From the NCBI RefSeq assembly GCF_029601685.1, contig NZ_JARRIR010000004.1, positions 372,001 to 436,000 on the forward strand: a stretch of 64,000 nt of DNA, read 5' to 3'. This DNA comes from Metarhizobium sp017305935 (GTDB lineage: Bacteria > Pseudomonadota > Alphaproteobacteria > Rhizobiales > Rhizobiaceae). This document shows, piece after piece, positions 15,569 through 24,064 of this stretch. Below the pieces are notes generated by a model. The model saw nothing but the letters and a program-made list of their open reading frames with translations. It did not search any database and was not told the origin of the DNA. Numbering within the stretch: the first letter of the stretch is position 1; every line of letters begins with the position of its first letter. Made by a program: the position numbers and the translations under genes.

Positions 15569-17704
15569 TCAGGCCAGAACGGCCAGAAGCAGCAGCGCGA
15601 CGATGTTGGTGATCTTGATCGCCGGGTTGACGGCGGGGCCGGCCGTGTCCTTATAGGGATCGCCGACCGTGTCGCCGGTGACGGAGGCCTTGTGGGCTTC
15701 CGAACCCTTGACATGGCGCACGCCATCCTTGTCGACAAAACCGTCCTCGAAGCTCTTCTTCGCGTTATCCCAGGCGCCGCCGCCGGATGTCATGGAGATC
15801 GCCACGAACAACCCGTTGATGATGACGCCGAGCAGCGAGGCGCCGAGCGCGGCAAAGGCCGAGGCCTTGGAGCCGGAGAGCAACAGCACGCCGAAATAGA
15901 CCACGATGGGCGCAAGCACCGGCAGCAGCGAGGGAATGATCATCTCGCGAATCGCCGCCTTGGTCAGCAGGTCGACGGCGCGGCCGTAATCCGGCCGTTC
16001 CGTGCCCTGCATGATGCCCGGCTTCTCGCGAAACTGGCGACGCACCTCTTCGACGATGGCGCCCGCCGCACGGCCCACGGCCGTCATGGCGATGCCGCCG
16101 AAAAGATAGGGTACCAGACCGCCGAACAGCAGGCCGGCGACGACGTAAGGGTTAGACAGGTCGAAGGAGATGGTGCCGACATCGGCGAAATATGGATATT
16201 TGTCGCCGTTCGAGGCGAAATATTGCAGGTCGTTGGCATAGGCCGCGAACAGCACGAGCGCACCGAGGCCGGCCGAACCGATGGCATACCCCTTGGTGAC
16301 GGCCTTGGTGGTGTTGCCGACGGCATCGAGCGCATCTGTGGAGCGACGCACTTCCGGCGGCAGATGCGACATTTCGGCGATGCCGCCGGCATTGTCGGTG
16401 ACCGGGCCGAAAGCGTCGAGCGCCACGATCATGCCGGCAAGGCCAAGCATGGCGGTGACGGCGATGCCGGTGCCGAACAGGCCACCCAACTGGTAGGTGG
16501 CGATGATGCCGCCGACGATGACGAGAGCCGGCAGCGCCGTCGATTCCAGCGATACGGCCAGGCCCTGGATGACATTGGTGCCGTGGCCGGTGACCGAGGC
16601 CTGGGCGATGGAATTGACCGGCCGCTTGTTGGTGCCGGTGTAATATTCGGTGATGACGACGATCAGCGCCGTGACCACGAGGCCGACAAGGCCGCAGACG
16701 AACAGGTTGGTGCCGGTGATGTCACGGCCGGCGACGATGCCGAGCGAGCCCCAGCCGACGGTCAGCGACGTGGCGACGCCGAGCCCGAGGATCGACAGGA
16801 CGCCGGTGACGATCAGCCCCTTGTACAGCGCGCCCATGATCGAGCCGTTGATACCGAGCTTGACGAAGAAGGTGCCGACGATGGAGGTGATGATGCAGGC
16901 GCCGCAAATCGCCAGCGGGTAGATCATCGCCGATTGCAGGATCGGGGCGCCGGCGAAGAAGATCGCGGCGAGAACCATGGTCGCGACCACGGAAACGGCA
17001 TAGGTTTCGAACAGGTCGGCCGCCATGCCGGCGCAATCGCCGACATTGTCGCCGACGTTATCGGCGATGGTGGCGGGGTTGCGCGGATCGTCTTCGGGAA
17101 TGCCGGCTTCCACCTTGCCGACGAGATCGCCGCCGACATCGGCGCCCTTGGTGAAGATGCCGCCGCCGAGACGGGCGAAGATCGAGATCAGCGACGCGCC
17201 GAAGCCGAGCGCCACCAGCGCGTCGATCACCTCGCGCGAGCCGCTTTCATGGCCGAGCGGGCCGGTGAGAACATAGAAATAGATCGAGACGCCGAGAAGG
17301 GCGAGACCCGCGACCAGCATGCCGGTGATCGCGCCGGACTTGAAGGCGATATCGAGGCCGGCCGACAGGCTATGTGACGAGGCCTGTGCCGTGCGGACGT
17401 TGGCGCGCACCGAGACATGCATGCCGATGAAACCGGCCGCCCCGGACAGAACCGCACCGATCAGAAAACCGATGGCCGCCTCGCCCGACAACAGGTACCA
17501 GGTGGCGATGAAAACCAAAATACCGACAATCGCAATCGTTTTATACTGGCGCGTGAGATAGGCCTGGGCCCCTTCCCGGATATAGCCGGCAATCTCCTGC
17601 ATCCGTGCATTGCCCTGGTCAGCGGCAAGAACAGACTGTGTCGCCCAAATAGCGTAGATTACCGAGAGCAATCCGCACGCGATAACGCCAAACAAAATGG
17701 TCAT
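15569..17704 (-). CDS. hppA: K+-independent membrane-bound proton-translocating pyrophosphatase
   Basis: Integral membrane enzyme coupling pyrophosphate hydrolysis to proton export, 711 residues with about 16 membrane helices. The substrate-binding signature DVGGDLVGK (189-197) with the following acidic DNVGDNVGDCAG is intact, as is the second acidic site NAGGIAEM. The subtype-diagnostic segment reads GNTTKAVTKG: Lys467 (Ala in potassium-dependent enzymes) marks the K+-insensitive, proton-pumping class as in Rhodospirillum rubrum. I take the ATG at 17704, with GGAGAGGA upstream. The frame continues to 17752 but the added residues are charged and precede the first helix. It recycles PPi from biosynthesis and helps maintain the proton gradient at low energy. 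Confidence 0.96.
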   Translation of the reverse strand: MTILFGVIACGLLSVIYAIWATQSVLAADQGNARMQEIAGYIREGAQAYLTRQYKTIAIVGILVFIATWYLLSGEAAIGFLIGAVLSGAAGFIGMHVSVRANVRTAQASSHSLSAGLDIAFKSGAITGMLVAGLALLGVSIYFYVLTGPLGHESGSREVIDALVALGFGASLISIFARLGGGIFTKGADVGGDLVGKVEAGIPEDDPRNPATIADNVGDNVGDCAGMAADLFETYAVSVVATMVLAAIFFAGAPILQSAMIYPLAICGACIITSIVGTFFVKLGINGSIMGALYKGLIVTGVLSILGLGVATSLTVGWGSLGIVAGRDITGTNLFVCGLVGLVVTALIVVITEYYTGTNKRPVNSIAQASVTGHGTNVIQGLAVSLESTALPALVIVGGIIATYQLGGLFGTGIAVTAMLGLAGMIVALDAFGPVTDNAGGIAEMSHLPPEVRRSTDALDAVGNTTKAVTKGYAIGSAGLGALVLFAAYANDLQYFASNGDKYPYFADVGTISFDLSNPYVVAGLLFGGLVPYLFGGIAMTAVGRAAGAIVEEVRRQFREKPGIMQGTERPDYGRAVDLLTKAAIREMIIPSLLPVLAPIVVYFGVLLLSGSKASAFAALGASLLGVIINGLFVAISMTSGGGAWDNAKKSFEDGFVDKDGVRHVKGSEAHKASVTGDTVGDPYKDTAGPAVNPAIKITNIVALLLLAVLA

Positions 17705-17907
17705 TCCGCTTAGTCCTCTCCTAAAGGCCGGGCGATCTTCTCCCGGCGTCACCCACAGGCAGACATGCCGGCTCCTCTCCGGCGGGACTCCCGTGTGCGG
17801 CGAGATTGCGTGCAGGAACTTGCGGCGTCAAGCCCCGACCATTCAAGCGCTATGCGCCCTGCGAATGCCGATATGCCTTATTTAAAAATGACATAGTCAG
17901 TCGCGTC

Positions 17908-19143
17908 TTACGCGCCGGCCTTGGCCTTGGAACGCCAAAGGAGAAGCACGAGAAAGAGGCAAAGGCCCGTGATCGGCCAGATGATCAGGTTCATCGCTTC
18001 CCAGCCGAACGCGTTGAAGACCTTGCCGGAGGCGAAGGAGGCAAGCGCCACCGATCCGAACAGCACGATATCGTGGAACCCCTGGACACGATCGGCCTCT
18101 TCCGGCGCATAGCTCGACGCGACGATGGAGGTGGCGCCGATGAAGCCGAAATTCCAGCCGATGCCGAGCAGGATGAGCGCACCCCAGAAATTCCACAGAG
18201 CGATGCCGGCATGGGCCACGACCGCGCAAGCCATGAGAATGACCAGGCCGATGGCGACGATTCGCTCGGTGCCGAAGCGGCTGATCAGCATGCCGGTGAA
18301 GAAGCTCGGCGCGAACATCGCCAGCACATGCCACTGAATGCCGAGTGTTGCCAGATCAGAGGAGAAGCCGCAGCCGATGACCATGGCGAGCGGCGCGCCG
18401 GTCATCATGAATGTCATCAGCGCATAGGTGGAAATGCCGCAAACCATGCCGGTCAGGAAACGCTGGGTCAGGATGATTTCGCGCAATGGCCGGCGCGATG
18501 CGACGGCATGCTTGCGACTTTCCACTTCCGGCAGGTCGAGCAGGGAAAAGACGGCGAGCGCCACCAGGCAGATGGGCACCAGCGCCACGAAAGAGCCGGC
18601 AAACAGCACAGGCGACAGCAATTCCCGCGTCCAGATGGCGAGTTGCGATCCCAACACCGCCGAGACGATGCCGCCGGCGAGAATCCAGGAAATGGCGCGC
18701 GGCTTGAAGAAGGAGGGCGAGGAATCCGCCGCCGCAAAACGAATTTTCTGCGAAAAGCCGGAGGAGACGCCGATGACCAACAGGGCGGCGCCGAACATCC
18801 AGAAATCCTGCCGGAACAGCGCAATCGCCGCCAGCGCGCTGCCGATGGCGGCTAGCGCCGCCCCCAGCATGAAGCTGGCGCGACGCCCGATCCGTTGGGA
18901 GAGAAAGGCGATCAGCATGGCGCCGCAGGCGACGCCGATGTTGAAGCCGGTCAGCGGCGCGGTGGCCAACGACTTGTCGGCGCCGAGCAACTGGTAGCCG
19001 ACGAGCCCGCCGACGGCAAAGCTGAGCGGCGGGGCGGCGCCGAGAATCGCCTGCGCCACGGTGAGAATGAGAACATTCCGCTTGGCGATGCGCAGCTGCG
19101 CGTCGAGACCGGTACTGCCCATGGCTTCGGCTTTGTTCAGCAT
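17908..19143 (-). CDS. MFS transporter
   Basis: Inner-membrane major facilitator with 411 residues and about 12 hydrophobic segments. The loop after helix 2 carries SQRIGRRASF, the MFS motif A counterpart (G-x3-D/R-R-x-G-R-R), and the central cytoplasmic loop (about 200-225) is basic. Helix-rich sequence such as SWILAGGIVSAVLGSQLAIW resembles exporters of the YcaD/UMF type, but the substrate cannot be named. It is a single gene, 203 bp downstream of hppA's start on the same strand, so it is probably expressed from its own promoter. Confidence 0.85.
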   Translation of the reverse strand: MLNKAEAMGSTGLDAQLRIAKRNVLILTVAQAILGAAPPLSFAVGGLVGYQLLGADKSLATAPLTGFNIGVACGAMLIAFLSQRIGRRASFMLGAALAAIGSALAAIALFRQDFWMFGAALLVIGVSSGFSQKIRFAAADSSPSFFKPRAISWILAGGIVSAVLGSQLAIWTRELLSPVLFAGSFVALVPICLVALAVFSLLDLPEVESRKHAVASRRPLREIILTQRFLTGMVCGISTYALMTFMMTGAPLAMVIGCGFSSDLATLGIQWHVLAMFAPSFFTGMLISRFGTERIVAIGLVILMACAVVAHAGIALWNFWGALILLGIGWNFGFIGATSIVASSYAPEEADRVQGFHDIVLFGSVALASFASGKVFNAFGWEAMNLIIWPITGLCLFLVLLLWRSKAKAGA

Positions 19144-19332
19144 CGGCAGTCTCGCTCCCTCGTCTATCGCTTATGCACGGCCGTTTTGCCCCTCATCCGG
19201 CCTGCCGGCCATCTCGCCGCAGACGGGGCGAGGATATATGCCGCACCGGTCTTCTCACACAACGTGGCTCGTTGGGGCAAGTCCCCTCTCCCCGTCTTGC
19301 GGCAAGAGGATCAGGGCGCGGGAGGAATTGCC

Positions 19333-19818
19333 TTATTTGCGCGTATCGCCGCGCACCTGGCGGGCGATGCGGTCGAGCACGGCGTTCACCAGCTTCGGCT
19401 CGTCCTCGGAGAAGAAAGCGTGGGCGATTTCGACATATTCGGTGACGATGACGGCGACCGGCACGTCCTTTCGCTCGCGCAATTCGAAGACGCCGGCACG
19501 CAGGATGGCGCGCACAGTACTGTCGATGCGCGACAGCGCCCAGTCGTCCTGCAGCGCCGTGGCGATCAGCGGATCGAGGTTCTTCTGGTCACGGACAACG
19601 CCCGAGACGATAGAGCGGAACCAGCCGGCATCCGCCTTGAGATAGGTATCGCCATCGACTTCCTGACCGAGACGATGCGCCTCGTATTCGGCGACGACTT
19701 CGAGAACGCCGGCGCCGCCGACATCCATCTGATAGAGCGCCTGCACGGCGGCAAGACGCGCCGCGCCGCGTTGGTTGGCCTGCTTGACGACCGGCTTGTC
19801 GTTTTCCTGATTGCTCAT
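19333..19818 (-). CDS. nusB: Transcription antitermination factor NusB
   Basis: RNA-binding all-helical protein, 161 residues, that joins NusE (S10) on boxA RNA for rRNA antitermination. The family core RGAARLAAVQALYQMDVGG at the N-terminus and AILRAGVFELRERKDVPVAVIVTEYVEIAHAFF in the C-terminal half are evident. The start ATG at 19818 lies 4 bp after the ribH stop, with the Shine-Dalgarno GAGG overlapping that stop. A GTG four codons earlier would overlap ribH. Last gene of the leftward glyA-nrdR-rib-nusB group. Confidence 0.95.
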   Translation of the reverse strand: MSNQENDKPVVKQANQRGAARLAAVQALYQMDVGGAGVLEVVAEYEAHRLGQEVDGDTYLKADAGWFRSIVSGVVRDQKNLDPLIATALQDDWALSRIDSTVRAILRAGVFELRERKDVPVAVIVTEYVEIAHAFFSEDEPKLVNAVLDRIARQVRGDTRK

Positions 19819-19822
19819 GGCC

Positions 19823-20272
19823 TCAACCACCCAGACGCTGCTTGATCTCGATCATGCGTAGGGCCGCGCGGGCGGCGAAACCGCCCTTGTCCTTGTCGGA
19901 GCGGCGGGCGCGCGCCCAGCCCTGCGCCTCGTTCTCCACGGTCATGATGCCGTTGCCGATGGCCAGCGACTCGCTGACGGCCAGATCCATCAGGGCGCGG
20001 CTCGACTCGTTGGAAACGATATCGAAGTGGTAGGTTTCGCCACGGATGACCATGCCGAGCACGACATAGCCGTCATATTCCGTGCCGCCATTGTCGGCGC
20101 CGTCGAGCGCCATGGCGATGGTCGGCGGGATTTCGAGCGCGCCCGGAACCGTGACGATGTCATAGGTGGCGCCGGCGTCTTCGAGGGCCGTCTTGGCGCC
20201 ATCGAGCAGAGCATCGGCCATGTCGTCGTAAAAGCGGGCCTCGACGATGAGAAGGTGGGGCTTCGAGCTCAT
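19823..20272 (-). CDS. ribH: 6,7-dimethyl-8-ribityllumazine synthase
   Basis: Catalyses the penultimate step of riboflavin synthesis, joining the ribityl-uracil intermediate with 3,4-dihydroxy-2-butanone 4-phosphate. It has 149 residues. Signatures: VEARFYDDMADAL near the N-terminus, VPGALEIPPTIAMAL, the catalytic-loop VVLGMVIRGETYHFDIVSNESSRALMDL and IGNGIMTVENEAQGWARA. Family members assemble as pentamers or 60-mers. It is 130 bp downstream of ribE, and that interval contains a perfect hairpin. Confidence 0.96.
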   Translation of the reverse strand: MSSKPHLLIVEARFYDDMADALLDGAKTALEDAGATYDIVTVPGALEIPPTIAMALDGADNGGTEYDGYVVLGMVIRGETYHFDIVSNESSRALMDLAVSESLAIGNGIMTVENEAQGWARARRSDKDKGGFAARAALRMIEIKQRLGG

Positions 20273-20314
20273 GTGAGATTATCCAATGATGTAACGGCGC
20301 AAATGCGCAAGGAT

Positions 20315-20343
20315 CCAAGCGCCGGAGAAAACACGGCGCTTGG
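20315..20343 (-). promoter_or_regulatory. Hairpin between ribE and ribH
   Basis: CCAAGCGCCG-GAGAAAACA-CGGCGCTTGG, a perfect 10-bp inverted repeat in the 130-bp gap between ribE and ribH. There is no T-run on either strand, and it does not match the FMN riboswitch. It may be an attenuator-like or mRNA-processing structure that sets ribH-nusB expression apart from ribD-ribE. Confidence 0.4.
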
Positions 20344-20402
20344 CGCTTTGCAAGCTTTTTCAGGCCAAACGACCCATTTCGACGCTTCGCTGGCCTCGTG
20401 GC

Positions 20403-21020
20403 TCAAGGCTGGGTCGCCGGAAACTGGGCGAGGCGCGCCGCGTAACGCGCCATGGTGTCGACTTCGAAATTGACGAAATCGCCGGCCTTGCGCTCTCCCC
20501 AGGTCGTCACCTCCAGCGTGTGGCGGATCAGCAATACGTCGAATTCGACGTCTTCCACCGCATTGACGGTCAGCGACGTGCCGTCGAGTGCGATCGAGCC
20601 CTTGGGCGCCACGAATTTCGCCAGATGCTCCGGCGCGCGCAGGCGGAACCGGGTCGCGTCGCCCTCCGCCGTCACCGAGAGGATCTCGGCCTTGCCGTCG
20701 ACATGGCCGGAGACGATATGGCCGCCGAGTTCGTCGCCGATCTTCAGCGAGCGTTCCAGGTTGATGCGGGTGCCCGGCAGCCAGTTCGCGATGGTCGTCA
20801 GGCGCAGCGCTTCTTCCCAGGCCTCGACCTCGAACCAGCGGGCGTTGTCGCCTTCCGCCGGCAGGCCTGTAACGGTGAGGCAGACGCCGGAATGGGCAAT
20901 CGAGGCGCCCATGTCGATGCCGGCGGGATCATACGCCGTCGCGACCTTGAGCCTGATGCCCTGCCTCAGCGGCGTGACGGCCTCGACCGTGCCGATATCG
21001 GTGACAATGCCGGTGAACAT
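20403..21020 (-). CDS. ribE: Riboflavin synthase alpha subunit
   Basis: Dismutates two molecules of 6,7-dimethyl-8-ribityllumazine to riboflavin; 205 residues. It has the two internally homologous lumazine-binding barrels. The first starts MFTGIVTDIGTV and contains IAHSGVCLTVTGL. The second starts near residue 97 and contains GHIVSGHVDGKAEI and VAPKGSIALDGTSLTVNAV. The start codon abuts the ribD stop with no gap, giving a tightly coupled ribD-ribE pair. Confidence 0.96.
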   Translation of the reverse strand: MFTGIVTDIGTVEAVTPLRQGIRLKVATAYDPAGIDMGASIAHSGVCLTVTGLPAEGDNARWFEVEAWEEALRLTTIANWLPGTRINLERSLKIGDELGGHIVSGHVDGKAEILSVTAEGDATRFRLRAPEHLAKFVAPKGSIALDGTSLTVNAVEDVEFDVLLIRHTLEVTTWGERKAGDFVNFEVDTMARYAARLAQFPATQP

Positions 21021-22106
21021 TCATGAAGCCCTTTCATAATCGTCGCAGCGATCGCTGCCGAAGGCATAGGAGCGGATCAGGGTGAAGCCGGCTGGCATAT
21101 CGTTTGCCACGACAGGCGATTCAACCCCGCCGGCGCCGATTTCGACTGCGCCGCGAAACAGGAGGATGCGATCGACCAGCCCGGCCTCCAGGAAGGCGCG
21201 GGCGACGCGTGCGCCGCCCTCGACCATCAGCGAAGAAATGCCGCGCGTCGCCAGCCCGAACAGCAGGCTTTCGACATCGGTGGTTTCCAGCACCTCGACG
21301 CCCTCGGCCTCCAGCGCGGCGCGGCGACCGCCGCCGTTTTCGCCGACGGCAGGGGCGGCAACGGCGATGACCGGCACATGGCCCGCCGAGCGCGCCATCT
21401 TGCCCCCGGCCGGCAGCTCAAGCCTGGCATCGACGACGATGCGCACCGGCGACCGGGCTTCGAGGCCCGGCAGGCGGCAGGTCAGTTCGGGATCGTCGGC
21501 CAGCGCCGTGCCGATGCCGACCAGAATCGCATCCGTCTCGGCGCGCAGCGCATGCACCTGCGCCCGGGACACCGGGCCCGTGATCGCCACCTGCCCCGAG
21601 CCGGCGCGGCCGATCATTCCATCGGCGGAAACGGCAAGCTTCAGAGTCACATAGGGCCGCTTGTTCGTCTGGCGCATCAGGTAGGCGGCCAAGGCATGGC
21701 GGCATTCGGCCTCCAGCACGCCGGTCTCGACCGCAATGCCCGCCTCTTCAAGCATGGCGATGCCGCGCCCGCAGACACGGTGATCGGGATCGGCAACGCC
21801 GATCACCACGCGGGCGACGCCGGCCGCAATCAGCGCATCGGCGCAGGGCGGCGTCCTGCCGTGATGGGAACAGGGTTCGAGCGTGACATAGACGGTCGCG
21901 CCATGCGTCTTGTCGCCGGCCATGGCCAGCGCCTGCGGCTCGGCATGGGGACGTCCGCCGGGCGCGGTCACGCCCGAGCCGACGATGGCGCCATCCTTGA
22001 CCACAAGGCAGCCGACGGAAGGGTTGGTGGCCGTATTCCCGGCATTCCAGCGCGACAGACGCACCGCTGCCGCCATGAAGCGGCGGTCCTGACCTGCACC
22101 ATCCAT
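21021..22106 (-). CDS. ribD: Bifunctional riboflavin deaminase/reductase
   Basis: Performs the second and third steps after GTP cyclohydrolase II: deamination then NADPH-dependent reduction of the pyrimidine intermediate. It has 361 residues. The N-terminal CMP/dCMP-deaminase-type zinc domain has HAE (with the proton-relay Glu) and PCSHHGRTPPC carrying two Cys ligands. The reductase domain follows from about 145 (RPYVTLKLAVSADGMIG, SLMVEGGARVARAFL). It lies 5 bp after nrdR. Confidence 0.96.
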   Translation of the reverse strand: MDGAGQDRRFMAAAVRLSRWNAGNTATNPSVGCLVVKDGAIVGSGVTAPGGRPHAEPQALAMAGDKTHGATVYVTLEPCSHHGRTPPCADALIAAGVARVVIGVADPDHRVCGRGIAMLEEAGIAVETGVLEAECRHALAAYLMRQTNKRPYVTLKLAVSADGMIGRAGSGQVAITGPVSRAQVHALRAETDAILVGIGTALADDPELTCRLPGLEARSPVRIVVDARLELPAGGKMARSAGHVPVIAVAAPAVGENGGGRRAALEAEGVEVLETTDVESLLFGLATRGISSLMVEGGARVARAFLEAGLVDRILLFRGAVEIGAGGVESPVVANDMPAGFTLIRSYAFGSDRCDDYERAS

Positions 22107-22111
22107 GACGG

Positions 22112-22591
22112 TCAGGCGTCCGAGCCGGTGTCCCGGCCGATCTTGGCGTTGATTTCCTTGATCACCTGTTCGAAGTCCTCGGCGTGGGAGAAGTCGCGAT
22201 AGACCGAGGCATAACGCACGAAGGCGACGTCATCCAGTGTCTTCAACGCTTCCAGCACCTGCAGGCCGATTTCTTCCGCAGGAATATCCGTCTCGCCCGA
22301 ACTTTCCAGCCTGCGGACGATACCGGAGACCGCGCGCTCGATGCGATCGCGGTCCACGGGGCGCTTGCGCAGCGCGATCTCGAACGACCGCACCAGCTTG
22401 TTGCGGTCGAAGGGCTGCTTGCGCCCGGTCTTCTTGGCCACCATCAGCTCGCGCAACTGCACGCGCTCGAAAGTGGTGAACCGCCCGCCGCAATCCGGAC
22501 AGATCCGGCGGCGGCGGATGGACGTGCCATCCTCCGCCGGCCGGGAATCCTTGACTTGCGTGTCTTCCGAACCGCAGAACGGGCAGCGCAT
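22112..22591 (-). CDS. nrdR: Transcriptional repressor NrdR
   Basis: Nucleotide-sensing repressor of ribonucleotide reductase genes, 159 residues. The N-terminal zinc ribbon has MRCPFCGSEDTQVKDSR and RRRICPDCGGRFTTFE (four Cys). The ATP-cone domain spans about 49-139 (VAKKTGRKQPFDRNKLVRSF ... FVRYASVYRDF). It lies 3 bp after glyA and 5 bp before ribD. It binds NrdR boxes, two spaced palindromes; none is obvious within this operon. Confidence 0.97.
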   Translation of the reverse strand: MRCPFCGSEDTQVKDSRPAEDGTSIRRRRICPDCGGRFTTFERVQLRELMVAKKTGRKQPFDRNKLVRSFEIALRKRPVDRDRIERAVSGIVRRLESSGETDIPAEEIGLQVLEALKTLDDVAFVRYASVYRDFSHAEDFEQVIKEINAKIGRDTGSDA

Positions 22592-22594
22592 GGA

Positions 22595-23887
22595 TCAGGC
22601 CATGTAGCCGTACATCGGGAAGCGGCCTGTGAGCTTCAGCACCTTTTCGCGCACGCCCGCTTCGACACCGGCATTGCCCTCGTCCGAATTCGCCACCTTC
22701 AGGCCGTCGAGGACTTCGACGATCAGCTCGCCGATTTCCTTGAACTCGGCTTCCTTGAAGCCGCGGGTCGTGCCGGCCGGGGCGCCGAGACGGACGCCCG
22801 AGGTGACGAAGGGCTTTTCCGGGTCGAAGGGAATGCCGTTCTTGTTGCAGGTGATGTAGGCGCGGCCGAGAGCGGCCTCGGCGCGCTTGCCGGTGGCGTT
22901 CTTCTTGCGAAGATCGACCAGCATGAGGTGGTTGTCGGTGCCGCCGGAGACGATATCGAGACCGTTGGCCTTCAGGGTTTCGGCCAGCGTGCGGGCATTC
23001 TTGACGATCTGCGCGGCATAATCCTTGAAGTCGGGCTGCAGCGCCTCGCCGAAGGCGACGGCCTTGGCGGCGATGATATGCATCAGCGGGCCGCCCTGCA
23101 GGCCGGGGAAGACGGCCGAGTTGATCTTCTTGGCAATATCCTCGTCATTGGTCAGCACGACGCCACCGCGCGGGCCGCGCAGCGACTTATGGGTCGTGGT
23201 GGTGGCGACGTGGCAATGCGGGAACGGCGACGGATGCTGGCCACCGGCGACAAGCCCGGCGATGTGGGCCATGTCGACCATCAGATAGGCGCCGACTTCA
23301 TCGGCGATCTCGCGGAAGCGCTTCCAGTCCCAGATGCGGGAGTAAGCGGTGCCGCCGGCGATGATCAGCTTCGGCTTGTGGGTGCGGGCCTTTTCGGCGA
23401 CGTCGTCCATATCCAAGAGGTGATCGCTTTCGCGCACGCCGTAGGAAACGACATTGAACCATTTGCCCGACATGTTGACCGGCGAACCATGGGTCAGATG
23501 GCCCCCGGAATTCAGGTCGAGGCCCATGAAGGTGTCGCCCGGCTGCAGCAGCGCCAGGAAGACGGCCTGGTTCATCTGCGAACCGGAATTCGGCTGGACG
23601 TTGGCGAAATTGACGCCAAACAGCTTCTTGGCGCGTTCGATCGCCAGCTCTTCGGCGATATCCACGAACTGGCAGCCGCCGTAATAGCGCTTGCCCGGAT
23701 AGCCTTCCGCGTATTTGTTGGTCATGATCGACCCTTGCGCCTCCAGCACGGCGCGGGAGACGATGTTTTCGGAGGCGATCAGCTCGATTTCGTGACGCTG
23801 ACGGCCGAGTTCCTTCTCGATGGCACCGAAGATATCCGGATCTGTTTCGGCCAGCGGGCGGGTGAAGAAAGCATCGGTGTTCGACAT
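22595..23887 (-). CDS. glyA: Serine hydroxymethyltransferase
   Basis: PLP enzyme interconverting serine and glycine with tetrahydrofolate, the main source of one-carbon units. It has 430 residues from the ATG at 23887, which has AGGGAG 9 bases upstream; the open frame continues further but into non-family sequence. The PLP lysine is Lys234 in VATTTTHKSLRGPRGG, with VDMAHIAGLVAGG before it and the N-terminal ASENIVSRAVLEAQGS. First gene of the leftward glyA-nrdR-ribD-ribE group. Its glycine and one-carbon output suits the purine genes (purMN) elsewhere in the window. Confidence 0.97.
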   Translation of the reverse strand: MSNTDAFFTRPLAETDPDIFGAIEKELGRQRHEIELIASENIVSRAVLEAQGSIMTNKYAEGYPGKRYYGGCQFVDIAEELAIERAKKLFGVNFANVQPNSGSQMNQAVFLALLQPGDTFMGLDLNSGGHLTHGSPVNMSGKWFNVVSYGVRESDHLLDMDDVAEKARTHKPKLIIAGGTAYSRIWDWKRFREIADEVGAYLMVDMAHIAGLVAGGQHPSPFPHCHVATTTTHKSLRGPRGGVVLTNDEDIAKKINSAVFPGLQGGPLMHIIAAKAVAFGEALQPDFKDYAAQIVKNARTLAETLKANGLDIVSGGTDNHLMLVDLRKKNATGKRAEAALGRAYITCNKNGIPFDPEKPFVTSGVRLGAPAGTTRGFKEAEFKEIGELIVEVLDGLKVANSDEGNAGVEAGVREKVLKLTGRFPMYGYMA

Positions 23888-24005
23888 TGCGGAAGGCTCC
23901 CTGAACTGGAATGGCGCGCTTGGCGTCTTAGCGGGCCGGCGATGCGAGGGCAATACGACCAGCGACATTTGTAGCGCAAACAACGATCGTGGTCATCGCC
24001 GGATG

Positions 24006-24035
24006 CAAAAAGGCCGGGCGATGGACACCCGGCCT
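24006..24035 (-). terminator. Rho-independent terminator of the L,D-transpeptidase gene
   Basis: On the minus strand AGGCCGGG-(9)-CCCGGCCT, an 8-bp GC-rich stem, is followed by TTTTT. It lies 30 bp after the transpeptidase stop and before the glyA promoter. Confidence 0.85.
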
Positions 24036-24064
24036 GTCGAAACGCCATGCTGGCGGCCTGCGGC

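Noticed and set aside
15551..17377. 608-codon plus-strand open frame opposite hppA
   Set aside because: Antisense shadow of a GC-rich membrane-protein gene; product is Asp/Gly/His-rich with no domain, while the opposite strand has all H+-PPase motifs.
20273..20402. FMN riboswitch in the rib operon
   Set aside because: The conserved RFN-box segments (AGGG..., GGTGAAATTCC-like) are absent; only a simple hairpin is present.
22184..23974. 596-codon plus-strand frame opposite nrdR and glyA
   Set aside because: Shadow frame across two recognised enzymes with no family signal.
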